DNA of 64,000 bases from Komarekiella delphini-convector SJRDD-AB1 (lineage in GTDB: Bacteria; Cyanobacteriota; Cyanobacteriia; Cyanobacteriales; Nostocaceae): positions 1 to 64,000 of the forward strand of contig NZ_VJXY01000036.1 in the NCBI RefSeq assembly GCF_014831675.1, read 5' to 3'. Below the pieces are notes generated by a model. It was not told the origin of the DNA, searched no databases, and saw only the letters and a program-made list of their open reading frames with translations. Shown here piece by piece: positions 7,885 to 17,711 of the stretch. Positions within the stretch are counted from its first letter, which is position 1; each line of letters opens with the position of its first letter. The translations under genes were made by a program, and so were the position numbers.

Positions 7885-8877
7885 TCAAAAATATCGACGA
7901 CGTGCGGAATGTCGCAAATAACGATAAATTATCCAGGCTAGAATTCCGAAAATGAGATTTAGCGAAATTTTTCTAAGCATAAACCACATTATCTCAGTAT
8001 CAAAAAGCTGCGACAAACGCAAAGGGCTAAGTTGTCTTGCTAAGATAAACAGCCCAAAAATAGCATTTCCACCCAGTATAAGAGCAAACATCACTAAACC
8101 TCGTTGCCAGTAACGATGCTGGGGTGTATAACCTGATATCAAGGTAATAGGGGGTTTGCCTTGCACTTTTTGCAGTAATTGCTCCAGTCGCCAAAACATC
8201 CACAGCAGCAACGGAAATAAACCATAGCTAAGGTAACGTAAGGGTGGTGAGTAACGCCAAGCACTAGATAGGACATTGACTAGGGCATGACAGATTACAG
8301 CATTAAGCCAAGCCCAAAGAACAAGCTTCTTATGTCGATGCAAACGTATCCTGGAGGAAATATATATTCCCAGGGCATATCCCCAAGGAGCAGAAAACAT
8401 AGCGTGGACTGGCGTGCCGATGCTACGGTCAAGAATTGATGCTGTGCCGTGGAAAAGGTAAATCCAGTTCTCTTGGGCGGTGAATCCGAGAGCAACAGCT
8501 ATGGTGAAGAGAAAAATGGTAGCAGGGAGTAATCGATACCTACGTTGCAGATAGCAGGTTGGAACTACAACCCCTATCAACTTGCAACCTTCTTCAATTG
8601 GCCCTATTTCCACAAGCTGCCGCAAGGCTACACCAACCAGCCCAAATGTGCAGCGCCTTGTTACGAAACATCCCTGGTGCTGCCAGTCTACAAGCCAGTT
8701 GAATACAGTTTCAAAAATCCATTCGAGACTGAGAGCACAGAAACCAGATATCGCCCCAATTATAAAGAACAATAGCAAGCGTAACAAAGGTGGGGCATTT
8801 GGGACACGACAATAGTAGTAGCCCAGCAGCAGTATTGGGGGCATTACTGCCCACAGTAGTAGGAAGAAATCAACCAC
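7885..8877 (-). CDS. PrsW-family intramembrane protease-like protein
   Basis: This 330-residue polytopic membrane protein has about eight to nine hydrophobic helices. It shows the four conserved PrsW/CAAX-like motifs: Glu95-Glu96 in IGPIEEGCKLI, FTAQENWIY with Glu136-Asn137, HAMFSAPWGYALG (His158), and CHALVNVL (His197). PrsW in Bacillus cleaves an anti-sigma factor. The target here is unknown, but site-directed proteolysis in the plasma or thylakoid membrane is likely. The start codon lies inside the end of the methyltransferase gene (8-base overlap, 8870-8877), so the two are translationally coupled in one operon with the methyltransferase first. Confidence 0.85.
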   Translation of the reverse strand: MVDFFLLLWAVMPPILLLGYYYCRVPNAPPLLRLLLFFIIGAISGFCALSLEWIFETVFNWLVDWQHQGCFVTRRCTFGLVGVALRQLVEIGPIEEGCKLIGVVVPTCYLQRRYRLLPATIFLFTIAVALGFTAQENWIYLFHGTASILDRSIGTPVHAMFSAPWGYALGIYISSRIRLHRHKKLVLWAWLNAVICHALVNVLSSAWRYSPPLRYLSYGLFPLLLWMFWRLEQLLQKVQGKPPITLISGYTPQHRYWQRGLVMFALILGGNAIFGLFILARQLSPLRLSQLFDTEIMWFMLRKISLNLIFGILAWIIYRYLRHSARRRYF

Positions 8878-9793
8878 TCACCTGAGCAATTACTGTGCGA
8901 TGACGGGGACTGTTGCCAATGATAGTAGGAACTTGGAAACCCGCCTCAACAATAGCTTGCTCAATGTCCAAAGTGAAATATTCATCTAAGTATGGTTCAG
9001 TACTTTTGAGCAATGTCAAAATGTATGCTGGCATTTTCTTGTAAATTTCAGACTTGGGATTCATGTCCATAATTGCCAAGTAGCCACCTGGACGCAACAC
9101 TCGCCGCATTTCAGCAAAAATCTGTCGGGTTGCTGACTGGGGTAATTCATGGCACATCAAGAAAATAGAGACTAGATCAAAAGAGTTATCTGGTAGTCCA
9201 CTAGATTCAGCTTTGGCATGAACCCAGTTAATTATTTTAGATTGACGTTGTTGGGCGCGGTAGTGAGCAACGGCTAAGAAGTAGGGAGATAAATCTAAGC
9301 CTGTGATTTGAGCGTGAGGATAAACTGCTTGTAGGGCGAAGGTACTTAAGCCGACACTGCACCCTACATCTAAAATATCTTGTGGCTCGTTAGGAATTTG
9401 GCTTTTGAGAATATTGTGGTAACTTTGGCGCAGCATTAAATCGCCTTGCGCTTCAGTACCTTGCCAAATTTTAGCGTGGACAGCGTGAGCGGCTGACTCT
9501 ACCTCAAAAGCAGCTTGCCAGTTGAGATTTCCGGTTTCATAGGCATGGAATGAAGTGAGGTAGTAATCGGGATAGGAAAGTAGAGGATTTTGTACTTGAG
9601 CTAGATCAGTTTTCCAATCACGTGCCTGTAGTGTTTCAACTTCTCGCGTCCAAGGCACGCCGATTTTCTCAGCGCGTTTAATCATCATTTGTCTAGCTTG
9701 ATGCTTGGCCAGGTTAGCTAAAGGCTTAATTGCCAGTATGGCATTCACCAAGCGGGAAGCTAAGCCAGGGGCAGTATTTACAGCAGCGGTCAT
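8870..9793 (-). CDS. Class I SAM-dependent methyltransferase
   Basis: This 307-residue protein has an N-terminal helical extension of about 115 residues, followed by a Rossmann methyltransferase domain. Motif I is ILDVGCSVGLS (about 140-150), with the acidic loop ITGLDLSPYFL and post-motifs NSFDLVSIFLMCHELP and RVLRPGGYLAIMD. The small-molecule methyltransferase pattern is clear but the substrate is not readable. The N-terminal part (VPWTREVETLQARDW and YPDYYLTSFHAYETGNLNW) resembles other cyanobacterial and plastid methyltransferases of unknown function. It overlaps the PrsW-like gene by 8 bases, suggesting a shared membrane-linked role. Confidence 0.85.
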   Translation of the reverse strand: MTAAVNTAPGLASRLVNAILAIKPLANLAKHQARQMMIKRAEKIGVPWTREVETLQARDWKTDLAQVQNPLLSYPDYYLTSFHAYETGNLNWQAAFEVESAAHAVHAKIWQGTEAQGDLMLRQSYHNILKSQIPNEPQDILDVGCSVGLSTFALQAVYPHAQITGLDLSPYFLAVAHYRAQQRQSKIINWVHAKAESSGLPDNSFDLVSIFLMCHELPQSATRQIFAEMRRVLRPGGYLAIMDMNPKSEIYKKMPAYILTLLKSTEPYLDEYFTLDIEQAIVEAGFQVPTIIGNSPRHRTVIAQVSG

Positions 9794-10095
9794 AAGTCAG
9801 TTTGCGTTGAATAGCCTTTTCTACTTATGACATACTTGCTGCAAACCAGTCTAGAAGCAAATTTAATTATATAACGACAGTCTGTCTCCCCTGATTATCA
9901 CAGAAACTTGACATATGCAAATTACCAAGATTCTTGGAAGATGCAAGTAATACTGGTATTTAATTTATTTTTATCAGAGAAATTTATTTAAGACTGGTAA
10001 AATTTCGATACTTAGCAAAATCTATCTCAACGGAGATGGCAAAAGCTCAGGTGTCATTTAAAAGAAAACTACTATCAACTTCTCGATAGAAAATT
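9794..10095. other. Divergent promoter region between methyltransferase and mscL
   Basis: About 300 AT-rich bases between divergent genes. It must hold both promoters, but I see no specific operator, repeat or ORF in it. Confidence 0.4.
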
Positions 10096-10527
10096 ATGGC
10101 AAGAGCAAGAAGAAGAGTAAGTGGCTTTTTAAGAGATTTTCAAGAATTTGCCCTAAAAGGCAATGTAGTTGACTTAGCGATCGCTGTCATTATTGGTACT
10201 GCCTTTGGCAAGATAATCACCTCTTTTGTTGAAGATGTGATTATGCCATTGATTAACCCTTTGGTGAGTTTAAGTGGTAAAGACTGGAGAACAATCACTA
10301 TTGGGCCAGGAATCGCTATCGGGAAGTTTCTCGGTGCAATAGTTGACTTTTTAGTCATTGCTTTAATTTTATTTTTAGCAATTCAAGCCTTACAAAGATT
10401 CAAAAGACAAGAAGAAGTCGCTGATAACTCCCCACCAGACCCTAATCTTGTAGCTCAGGAAAGACTAACTGGCGCGTTGGATAGGCTGACCCAAACCTTG
10501 GAATCTCGGAATAATCAAGTCTTGTAA
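10096..10527 (+). CDS. mscL: Large-conductance mechanosensitive channel
   Basis: This 143-residue plasma-membrane channel forms homopentamers that open under membrane tension and vent solutes on hypo-osmotic shock. The N-terminal amphipathic helix and TM1 are classic (GFLRDFQEFALKGNVVDLAI, then VIIGTAFGKIITSFVEDVIM), with the TM1 pore-lining Gly/Ala/Val pattern intact. TM2 is KFLGAIVDFLVIALILFLAI. The charged cytoplasmic helix at the C-terminus (QERLTGALDRLTQTLE) completes the family layout. Length is typical (130-150). The gene is transcribed alone. Confidence 0.97.
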   Translation: MARARRRVSGFLRDFQEFALKGNVVDLAIAVIIGTAFGKIITSFVEDVIMPLINPLVSLSGKDWRTITIGPGIAIGKFLGAIVDFLVIALILFLAIQALQRFKRQEEVADNSPPDPNLVAQERLTGALDRLTQTLESRNNQVL

Positions 10528-10583
10528 GTGGGGATTGGGGATTGAGAAGAATATTAATACTCAATACCTAATCCCTAATTCTT

Positions 10584-12272
10584 CTACTTTGTTGTATTCG
10601 GTTTAAGAGCTAACAACATCTCTAATTCACTAGTGGATTTATCGGGGCTAGTAGCAGTAACACCAAGACCACGAATAGAACTCAGGATAGCATTGGCTTC
10701 AGGCGGGATAGGTTGACCTTGTGCCGCGAAACGATTTACTAGGGACACAGTTCTATCCATGTCCAGGTAGAAATAGCCACCGTTGGGTTTTTGCAAAGAA
10801 CCAGTAATAGTTTTGAAGGTGTCGCTACTGTCGAGAGGTTGACTCTTACGATCTGCTACTGCTTCAGCAACAGGGCCACCAATAGCCACAAACAAGGTAT
10901 CTTGATCCAGCCAACCATGCGCTAATAAAGCTCCTTGTTGGGGGATCTGCCATTCAGTGACGTCTTTACCAGCGATATTTCTTTTGGTGATATTGATTTG
11001 TTGTGTTTTGGCGAGGGTATCCAATTTTGTGAAAGTGCCTTCTGCCGTTTTGCGATCGCTGGTATCAAATACTAAAGCTCCCCCAAAACCAACACTCGCC
11101 AACACACCTTGATTAGAGGGAATCGCACCGAAGCCAAATTCCCCATTCATCCACCCGAAAACCTCTCTATCAAGGTCAATATTCACTTGTTTGAGTTGTC
11201 CACGCGCCTGTTCAACTACTTGCTTAAATTCCGGGTAATCTTTTGACTGCTCTACTAGCGTTTGCCAGCCTTGACTGATACCCTGTCCGCTAACTAAAGC
11301 AAAAGTCTCAGCGGGAAATTGTCCCACTATCGTCGCGGGAGTTGTTTGATATTGGAATTTGCTCAGCTGCGGATCTAAATTGGCGATCGCTTTTACCCGC
11401 ACTCCTCCATCATCAACTCCAACACCCGCTACCATAGATTTCACCTGCTTTAGTTGTGTCAGGGTTTGTGGTGGTAACTTTGTCGCCTGCGGATTTGTAG
11501 CTAGCAATTGCTGTACCATGCCTGCATAGTCAGGCACATAGATTTGGGCCAGCGTGTTTTTGACATCCACACTTTTGGCAATAATGCTACTTGCGCCTTC
11601 TTTACTCGCAAAGGATGGCTGTCCTTTAAAGGTGTCGATTGCCTTTTCTACAGCTTGTCTTTCGGGAGAAAATGCTACATGGCTATTATTCAAAACAACA
11701 CTATATGTCGGTTTGCCATTTTCTATAGTTTCTGTAATTTTTTGACCTTGATAGTCAGATTCCTGGATTTTGACCCCTTTTTGTTCCTTTAATTTATTAG
11801 CAAAATTCAAGGCACTGAGTTTGTCTTTAATACCTACGACCATCAGGATATTGGGTTCCTGCTGTATGTTTATTGGTGTATTAGGTGCGCCAGAAGGTAC
11901 TTTTTGCTGCGCTGGTTTAGTTGGATTTGGTGGCAGCACAGCAATCATTACACCACCAACCCAAGGCTTAATGTCTTTTTCATAGGAAATATTACTGTCA
12001 CTGAACACACTCTTATTAAAGTCTTCCAGACCTTTTGCCACTAACTTTTGTGCTTCTGGAGTGCCAAACTGCTGTAACTTTGCCCAAGCTTGAGGATCAG
12101 TGGTAATATAAGTTGCGAATAATGCTGTTGAAGGTATCACTTTAGCGCTGCCCAGAGCGCCAGAGCTATCCCCTAACGGGCCTTTAAAATACATATAAGC
12201 TGCTACACTTCCTGCCACAACTACAGCAGCACCAACAGCAGGAATTAAAAACTTTGATTTACTTTCAGGCAT
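10584..12272 (-). CDS. DUF3352-type cyanobacterial exported/anchored protein
   Basis: This 562-residue protein has one N-terminal membrane segment (FLIPAVGAAVVVAGSVAAYMY), probably an uncleaved anchor, with the rest outside the cytoplasmic membrane. The large soluble part starts at the stretch SAKVIPSTALFATYITTDPQAWAKL and resembles the cyanobacterial DUF3352 family: repeated alpha/beta units with phrases such as LMVVGIKDKLSALNFANKL, SHVAFSPERQAVEKAIDTFKG and DGGVRVKAIANLD. No catalytic motif is recognised and function is unknown. It ends convergently with mscL, 56 bases apart. Assignment to the DUF is by memory of the family pattern. Confidence 0.75.
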   Translation of the reverse strand: MPESKSKFLIPAVGAAVVVAGSVAAYMYFKGPLGDSSGALGSAKVIPSTALFATYITTDPQAWAKLQQFGTPEAQKLVAKGLEDFNKSVFSDSNISYEKDIKPWVGGVMIAVLPPNPTKPAQQKVPSGAPNTPINIQQEPNILMVVGIKDKLSALNFANKLKEQKGVKIQESDYQGQKITETIENGKPTYSVVLNNSHVAFSPERQAVEKAIDTFKGQPSFASKEGASSIIAKSVDVKNTLAQIYVPDYAGMVQQLLATNPQATKLPPQTLTQLKQVKSMVAGVGVDDGGVRVKAIANLDPQLSKFQYQTTPATIVGQFPAETFALVSGQGISQGWQTLVEQSKDYPEFKQVVEQARGQLKQVNIDLDREVFGWMNGEFGFGAIPSNQGVLASVGFGGALVFDTSDRKTAEGTFTKLDTLAKTQQINITKRNIAGKDVTEWQIPQQGALLAHGWLDQDTLFVAIGGPVAEAVADRKSQPLDSSDTFKTITGSLQKPNGGYFYLDMDRTVSLVNRFAAQGQPIPPEANAILSSIRGLGVTATSPDKSTSELEMLLALKPNTTK

Positions 12273-13066
12273 TTTTTGTTATCCTCTTTTCCTCAAATTG
12301 TCACCGACATTTATACAAGCGTTATTGGAGAGTTTTCTGATTTATTAATAATTTCTACTAATTGATCGGTATTTACTGATAAAATTAGTAGTCCTACAAA
12401 CTAGCAGTATGGAATTACTCTAAAAAATACTTCAATGGGATGAGAAGCGAATCCGCAAATGATATGTTGTTCATCTCAAAAAAAATAGCACGCTCAACAG
12501 CGGCAAGTTATCCTAAGTTATAAGCATACTTAGGAACATTTGTACTTAATAAAAATTTATCGAGGTGCAAGAAATTCTTGACCCGATTACACAAAAGTGC
12601 AAAATAACAGCTTACATCAGGAAAAGTAAATGTGGGAGGGATATGGAGAGAAGTCTGAGCGGAGCGCTCTGGTTAAAGCAGAGGTTTCCGACGCTACGCA
12701 CAGTCGCTCTAAGCGTCTTGTAAAGAAGGACGAACAGACGCCAGTGACGCTCCTGCGTCGCTACCGCTACGCTAATGCACAAGTTGGGGAACCCGCCCAA
12801 GCGATTGGCTCAACTTTGTAACAGAGGGTTTCTCTGTAGACGCGTAATCCTGCAAAGAAGCAAGCTACGCCTTAATTGGTTAGAGAAACGTCTTGTTATC
12901 ATACATGGGAGCTTCGGGAGAGATTGATTCAAATCCCCCAACCCCAGCGAAGAGTTTTTACCCTCACACGCCCTGTTGATTTGAGAAATACACCCAATAA
13001 CAGCTATTGTTCTTAATTACATCCAGCCAGACTTTTCAGGATTACAAGGTAGGTCAGTAAGGATCA
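12273..13066. other. Long intergenic region with palindromic repeat cluster at 12655-12880
   Basis: There is no credible gene. Two opposed ORFs of about 60 codons (12612-12821) are artefacts of a GC-richer repeat block. That block contains CTACG/CGTAG-type short palindromes (CGACGCTACGC, GTCGCTACCGCTACGC), an AAGTTG...CAACTT outer pair around 12780-12818, and CAGAG/CTCTG at about 12822-12837. This is typical of Nostoc interspersed repeats. The rest is AT-rich and must contain promoters for the divergent DUF3352 and aminopeptidase genes. Confidence 0.55.
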
Positions 13067-15679
13067 ATGTCGCAGTCTTATTTTGATACAGAGAATAACG
13101 GACACAAATCTTTTGAGTTACCGGGAGCAAGACCACACTACAACCCTGATCGCCCCGGACAAGTAGAGCATATTTTTTTAGATCTTAGCTTGGATATTCC
13201 TAACCAAAGCTACCACGGTAATTGTAGCATTCGTCTCTTGCCAATCCGTAATGGGATTGAGCGTTTAACTTTGGATGCTGTCAACCTGAATATCGAATCT
13301 GTGCAGGTAGACGAAGTGCAGCAAAATTTTGATTACGATGGAGAGCAGCTTTCCATCAGACTTTCTGAGACGACGCAAATTGATAAACGCTTGTTAATTG
13401 CGATCGCCTACTCAGTAGCAAAACCGCAACGCGGTATTTACTTTATTCAACCAGACAAGCATTACCCGAACAAGCCCACCCAAGTCTGGACTCAAGGAGA
13501 AGATGAAGACTCTCGCTACTGGTTTCCTTGCTTTGACTACCCAGGACAACTGTCAACTTCAGAAATTCGCGTCCGCGTTCCTAAACCTCTCATTGCCATT
13601 TCTAACGGCGAACTTATTGACACCGAGGACGATGGTAACGATAAAATCTACCATTGGTCACAACAGCAAGTTCATCCTACCTACTTGATGACTCTAGCAG
13701 TAGGAGACTTTGCTGAAATTCGGGATGAGTGGAAGGGTAAACCCGTTACCTATTACGTGGAAAAAGGACGCGAGGAAGATGCCAAACGCAGCATGGGCAA
13801 AACTCCCCGCATGATTGAATTCTTGAGTGAAAAGTATGGTTATCCCTATGCTTTTCCGAAATATGCCCAAGTTTGTGTCGATGACTTCATCTTTGGCGGA
13901 ATGGAAAATACCTCTGCAACTCTACTCACAGATAGATGCTTGTTAGATGAACGCGCCGCCTTAGATAACCGCAATACAGAAAGTTTAGTCGTTCACGAAC
14001 TCGCACACCAGTGGTTTGGTGATTTGGTGGTGATCAAGCATTGGTCTCATGCTTGGATAAAAGAAGGAATGGCTTCTTACTCTGAAGTGATGTGGACAGA
14101 ACACGAATATAGCCTACAAGAAGCAGCTTACTATCGTTTATTAGAAGCTCGTCGTTACCTTAGTGAAGATAGCAGCCGCTACCGCCGTCCAATGGTAACG
14201 CACGTTTACCGAGAAGCCATTGAGCTTTACGATCGCCACATCTACGAAAAAGGCTCTTGTGTTTATCACATGATTCGGGCTGAATTAGGAGATGAATTAT
14301 TTTGGCAAGCAATCCAAACATTCGTCCAAGATAATGCTCACAAAACTGTAGAAACAATAGACTTACTCAGGGCAATAGAAAAAGCAACCGGACGTAATCT
14401 GTTGTTTCTTTTTGATCAATACGTTTATCGTGGTGGTCATCCCGATTTTAAAGTTGGTTATTCTTGGGATGGAGATGCTAACTTAGCAAAAGTTACAGTA
14501 ACTCAAACTCAAGCGACAGCAGATCAAAATAGTAGTAAGGATTTATTTGATCTGAGAATTCCTATAGGTTTTGGCTACACCCAACAGCAAGAAGCTGTGA
14601 ACCTAAAAACTTTTACGGTGCGAGTGAATGAACGTGAACAAAGCTTCTACTTTCCACTAGAAAACAAACCCCAATTTATCAGTTTTGATGTTGAGAATAA
14701 CTACCTGAAAACAGTATCTTTGGAGTATCCAGTACCGGAGTTAAAGGTACAGTTAGAACTTGATCCCAACCCGATTTCTCGCATCTATGCAGCAGAAGCT
14801 TTAGCTAAAAAAGGTGGGTTAGAAGCAACGAAGGCATTGTCTGCATCATTAAAAAATGACCCATTGTGGGGTGTGCGGGTTGAAGTAGCTAAACAATTGG
14901 CACAAATTAAGTTAGACCAAGCCTTTGATGGGTTAATTCCTGGGTTGAAAGATCAAAATGCAATCGTGCGGCGAGCTGTGGTGGAAGCACTTGCTCAAAT
15001 CAAAACTGCTGAAAGCTATAAAGCTGTGAAAAACCTGTTGCAGAAGGGCGATCCCAGTTACTACGTAGAAGCAATGGCATCTCGTAGTATTGGAGCGATG
15101 TCTGCGACGGGCTTCGCCTACGCATCTGCTAACTTGGAAGAAAAACCCAAGGAAGACAAAGTGCTAAAGCTGCTGAAATCAGTTTTAGAAGAAAAAGCGG
15201 GTTGGAATGAAGTAGTGCGGAGTGGAGCGATCGCTGGCTTAGCTGAATTCAAAACCTCGGAAGCAGCTTTAAATTTGCTGATAGAATACACCAAACTTGG
15301 CGTACCGCAACCTTTACGTCTAGCTGCAATTCGCGCTTTAGGAAAGATTTCTGGAGGTCAAAGTCCGGTCAATTTGGAACGGATTTTAGAAAGATTATCA
15401 GAACTCGCCAAGGAAACCTTCTTTTTAACGCAAGTGGCTGTAGCCGCAGGATTAGGACAAATGGAAACTCCTAAAGCGTCTGGAATTTTGCGATCACTAG
15501 CCGAACAAACAGCTGATGGACGTGTACGTCGCTATGCTGAAGAAGAGATTTCCAAGGTGCAAAAGAACATTGGTTCAGAACAAACGCTGCGTCAGTTGCG
15601 TGAGGAATTTGACCAACTTAAACAACAAAACCAGGAACTTAGAAGTCGCTTAGAAAACTTAGAAGCCAAATCTAAGTAG
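13067..15679 (+). CDS. M1-family aminopeptidase with C-terminal HEAT-like repeats
   Basis: This 870-residue zinc aminopeptidase removes N-terminal residues from peptides in the cytosol. The substrate-binding motif FGGMENTSATLL precedes the zinc site VVHELAHQWFGD (His310, Glu311, His314), and the third ligand Glu lies in WIKEGMASYSE. The N-terminal beta domain and catalytic domain fill about 1-450. From about residue 560 there are HEAT-like helical repeats (ISRIYAAEALAKKGGLEATKAL, VRRAVVEALAQIKTAESYKA, LRLAAIRALGKI), then a terminal coiled coil (LRQLREEFDQLKQQNQELRS). Residues of the SATGFAYA stretch (15095-15125) look like an in-frame interspersed-repeat insertion in a HEAT loop. Family assignment is firm; the physiological role is unknown. 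Confidence 0.95.
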   Translation: MSQSYFDTENNGHKSFELPGARPHYNPDRPGQVEHIFLDLSLDIPNQSYHGNCSIRLLPIRNGIERLTLDAVNLNIESVQVDEVQQNFDYDGEQLSIRLSETTQIDKRLLIAIAYSVAKPQRGIYFIQPDKHYPNKPTQVWTQGEDEDSRYWFPCFDYPGQLSTSEIRVRVPKPLIAISNGELIDTEDDGNDKIYHWSQQQVHPTYLMTLAVGDFAEIRDEWKGKPVTYYVEKGREEDAKRSMGKTPRMIEFLSEKYGYPYAFPKYAQVCVDDFIFGGMENTSATLLTDRCLLDERAALDNRNTESLVVHELAHQWFGDLVVIKHWSHAWIKEGMASYSEVMWTEHEYSLQEAAYYRLLEARRYLSEDSSRYRRPMVTHVYREAIELYDRHIYEKGSCVYHMIRAELGDELFWQAIQTFVQDNAHKTVETIDLLRAIEKATGRNLLFLFDQYVYRGGHPDFKVGYSWDGDANLAKVTVTQTQATADQNSSKDLFDLRIPIGFGYTQQQEAVNLKTFTVRVNEREQSFYFPLENKPQFISFDVENNYLKTVSLEYPVPELKVQLELDPNPISRIYAAEALAKKGGLEATKALSASLKNDPLWGVRVEVAKQLAQIKLDQAFDGLIPGLKDQNAIVRRAVVEALAQIKTAESYKAVKNLLQKGDPSYYVEAMASRSIGAMSATGFAYASANLEEKPKEDKVLKLLKSVLEEKAGWNEVVRSGAIAGLAEFKTSEAALNLLIEYTKLGVPQPLRLAAIRALGKISGGQSPVNLERILERLSELAKETFFLTQVAVAAGLGQMETPKASGILRSLAEQTADGRVRRYAEEEISKVQKNIGSEQTLRQLREEFDQLKQQNQELRSRLENLEAKSK
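15095..15125 (+). repeat. Interspersed repeat inserted in frame in the aminopeptidase gene
   Basis: This 31-base segment (GCGATGTCTGCGACGGGC, then TTCGCCTACGCAT) matches a segment in the HstK-type kinase gene (59257-59287) at 25 of 31 positions. The genes are otherwise unrelated. It encodes AMSATGFAYA inside a HEAT repeat and keeps the frame. It is of the CTACG-rich palindromic type common in Nostoc intergenic DNA. Confidence 0.6.
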
Positions 15680-16457
15680 CACGACATCATAAGTATATAA
15701 GCGTAATTAACAGTAGCTATTTGGTAATTGGTAATTTTTTACCATTTTTACCAATTACTATAGCTATACTTTATCTAATTAAAATTAATTTTGTACTTGT
15801 TGAATTAAATCTTTTAAATAAGTATAAATAATTAAAAAATTTCAAATAAAACTTTTGTTCGTAGTGAAGTATTTATTGTTCTGTATATAGCAGTTCTCAC
15901 TTGAGTAAGGTACACAAAGAATTGATTAATCACAGATAAACACCGATCAACACCGATAAATTTGTAACTCAGTTGACTAGAACACCGATCTAGTATCTAT
16001 CTTTAGAAATACAACAAATTGAAGAGGTAATTAGATTCCGATGTAGATACAACAAAGATTATCTCGGTCTTTATTGAACGTGAGTTCGACGAATCAAAGC
16101 CAAAAGGCTTGTCTGAAAAGAATTCCTAAATTAGATCGCACATTAATGTCAATAAGTTAATTTATTGACTAGAAAATGTGTGATGTCTGACCACACCACA
16201 AGTCATTACCCTACTTATCAAAAAGTTTCCCTTGGTTAGATACTGCGTTGCTCTTTTAGAGTTGAAGCAAGTATCTGTTGGTCTACGGGTTCTCCTTAGA
16301 GTAAGGGTTGTGCTTTGCAATACGCGTTTACGTCAACGCTAAAGAAGATTTGACAAAAGTTTGAAAGCTATTTTGCTTATCGAACTCACGTTGTTAATGG
16401 AAATACATCTGAGTGTTTGCAGAGTGTTTGCACGCAAGTTTTGTAGGGTTGTTATTA
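15680..16457. other. Long AT-rich intergenic region before the exopolysaccharide locus
   Basis: There is no gene. A perfect 11-bp inverted repeat, GTAATTGGTAA (15724-15734) with TTACCAATTAC (15748-15758), follows the aminopeptidase and may terminate it. Near 15930-15960 a CACAGATAAACACCGAT-like direct repeat occurs. The rest presumably contains the promoter of the glycosyltransferase locus; no specific operator is visible. Confidence 0.45.
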
Positions 16458-17669
16458 ATGCGTAAACCGGTTCTAACAATTTTTTACCAATTCAATCCTT
16501 GGAACACCAGTATTGGAGGAATTCAGACACTAATTAAGACTTTTATCAAGTACGCACCCAACGAATTTGAAGTGCGTCTTGTCGGAACAGGAGATGAAAA
16601 TCAGCCTACTCTGAAGTGGCAAGCAGCAGAACTAGCAGGTAGAGAAATTAGCTTTCTCCCTTTATTTTTCTTGAAAAATGATAATTTCAGGAGTCTGATA
16701 CCTACCACGCTCAAGTATACGGCTGCCCTTTTAGGACGTTGCTTGTCCTCAGATTTTATGCACTTTCATAGACTAGAACCAAGCTTGGCAGCCTGGAATT
16801 GGCATGGAGAAAAAACTCTGTTTATCCATAATGATATTCACACGCAGATGCAAGCTGCGGGTGATCAAAAGGCGATTTTGTGGCGAAAATTTCCCGCAGC
16901 ATATTTTGCTCTAGAAAGTTTATTAGTTCGCCAGTTTAGCCAAATTCTTTCATGCAATACCGATGCAGCAGAATTTTACAAACAGCGTTATCCCCTGGTG
17001 CAAGACCGTGTTGCATACATCAAAAATTCGTTTGACAACGAAATTTTTTACCCCTTGAGTCAGGCACAACGGCAAACCTATCGGCGCGAACTAGCTCTCA
17101 AGCTGGGTTTGGATGAAGAAACACGTTTTATTTTGTTTGCAGGTCGGCTGCATCCGCAAAAAGATCCGGTGCTGTTAGTACGTGGGTTTGCTGCTTTGAA
17201 TCAACCGCAGACTCATCTTTTGATAGTGGGTGATGGGGAATTAGCGACGGAAATACGTGCGGAAATTGGTCGGTTGGGATTGTCTGGTCGAGTGACGATG
17301 TTGGGAGCAGTGGCGATAGAGGAGCTGGCAAAGTTACATCGTATTTGCAATATCTTTGCTCTCAGTAGTGCTTATGAAGGCTTACCATTGGTAGTTTTGG
17401 AAGCGCTAGCCAGTGGGACGCCAGTAGTGACAACTAGATGCGGTGAAACCCCAAAATTGTTAGCTGCTGACAGTGGGGTTGTTTGTGAACAACGAACACC
17501 AGAGTGTATAGCAGATGCCTTACGCCAAATAATACTGCATCCTGAAAACTATCCAACTGCTTCTTGTGTAGGAACTGCACAGCCCTACGCCGCCCGCACT
17601 GTTATCCAGGGTTTTTATAGCAAGATGCTAAGTCGTTGGGAACTGCCTAGCAACTCGGCTCTTAGCTAA
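16458..17669 (+). CDS. GT4-family glycosyltransferase
   Basis: This 403-residue GT-B fold enzyme is first in the plus-strand exopolysaccharide locus. The N-terminal acceptor domain starts with FNPWNTSIGGIQTLIKTF (Gly-rich loop). The C-terminal nucleotide-sugar domain shows RFILFAGRLHPQKDPVLLVRGF, LLIVGDGEL, and the EX7E motif EGLPLVVLEALASGTPVVTT. The start is taken at ATG 16458, where the family-like strand KPVLTIFYQF begins; an earlier in-frame ATG at 16413 would add 15 unrelated residues. It likely adds a sugar to a lipid-linked repeat unit at the inner membrane face; donor and acceptor are unknown. The next GT4 gene begins within about 40 bases. Confidence 0.9.
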   Translation: MRKPVLTIFYQFNPWNTSIGGIQTLIKTFIKYAPNEFEVRLVGTGDENQPTLKWQAAELAGREISFLPLFFLKNDNFRSLIPTTLKYTAALLGRCLSSDFMHFHRLEPSLAAWNWHGEKTLFIHNDIHTQMQAAGDQKAILWRKFPAAYFALESLLVRQFSQILSCNTDAAEFYKQRYPLVQDRVAYIKNSFDNEIFYPLSQAQRQTYRRELALKLGLDEETRFILFAGRLHPQKDPVLLVRGFAALNQPQTHLLIVGDGELATEIRAEIGRLGLSGRVTMLGAVAIEELAKLHRICNIFALSSAYEGLPLVVLEALASGTPVVTTRCGETPKLLAADSGVVCEQRTPECIADALRQIILHPENYPTASCVGTAQPYAARTVIQGFYSKMLSRWELPSNSALS

Positions 17670-17711
17670 TAACTAGACTAGATGAACCATTTTGAGAAAA
17701 GAACTGATGCC

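Noticed and set aside
12612-12821. Opposed ORFs of about 60 codons on both strands
   Set aside because: They lie within a palindromic repeat cluster, lack ribosome sites and show no recognisable protein sequence; open frames on both strands are a by-product of the repeat.
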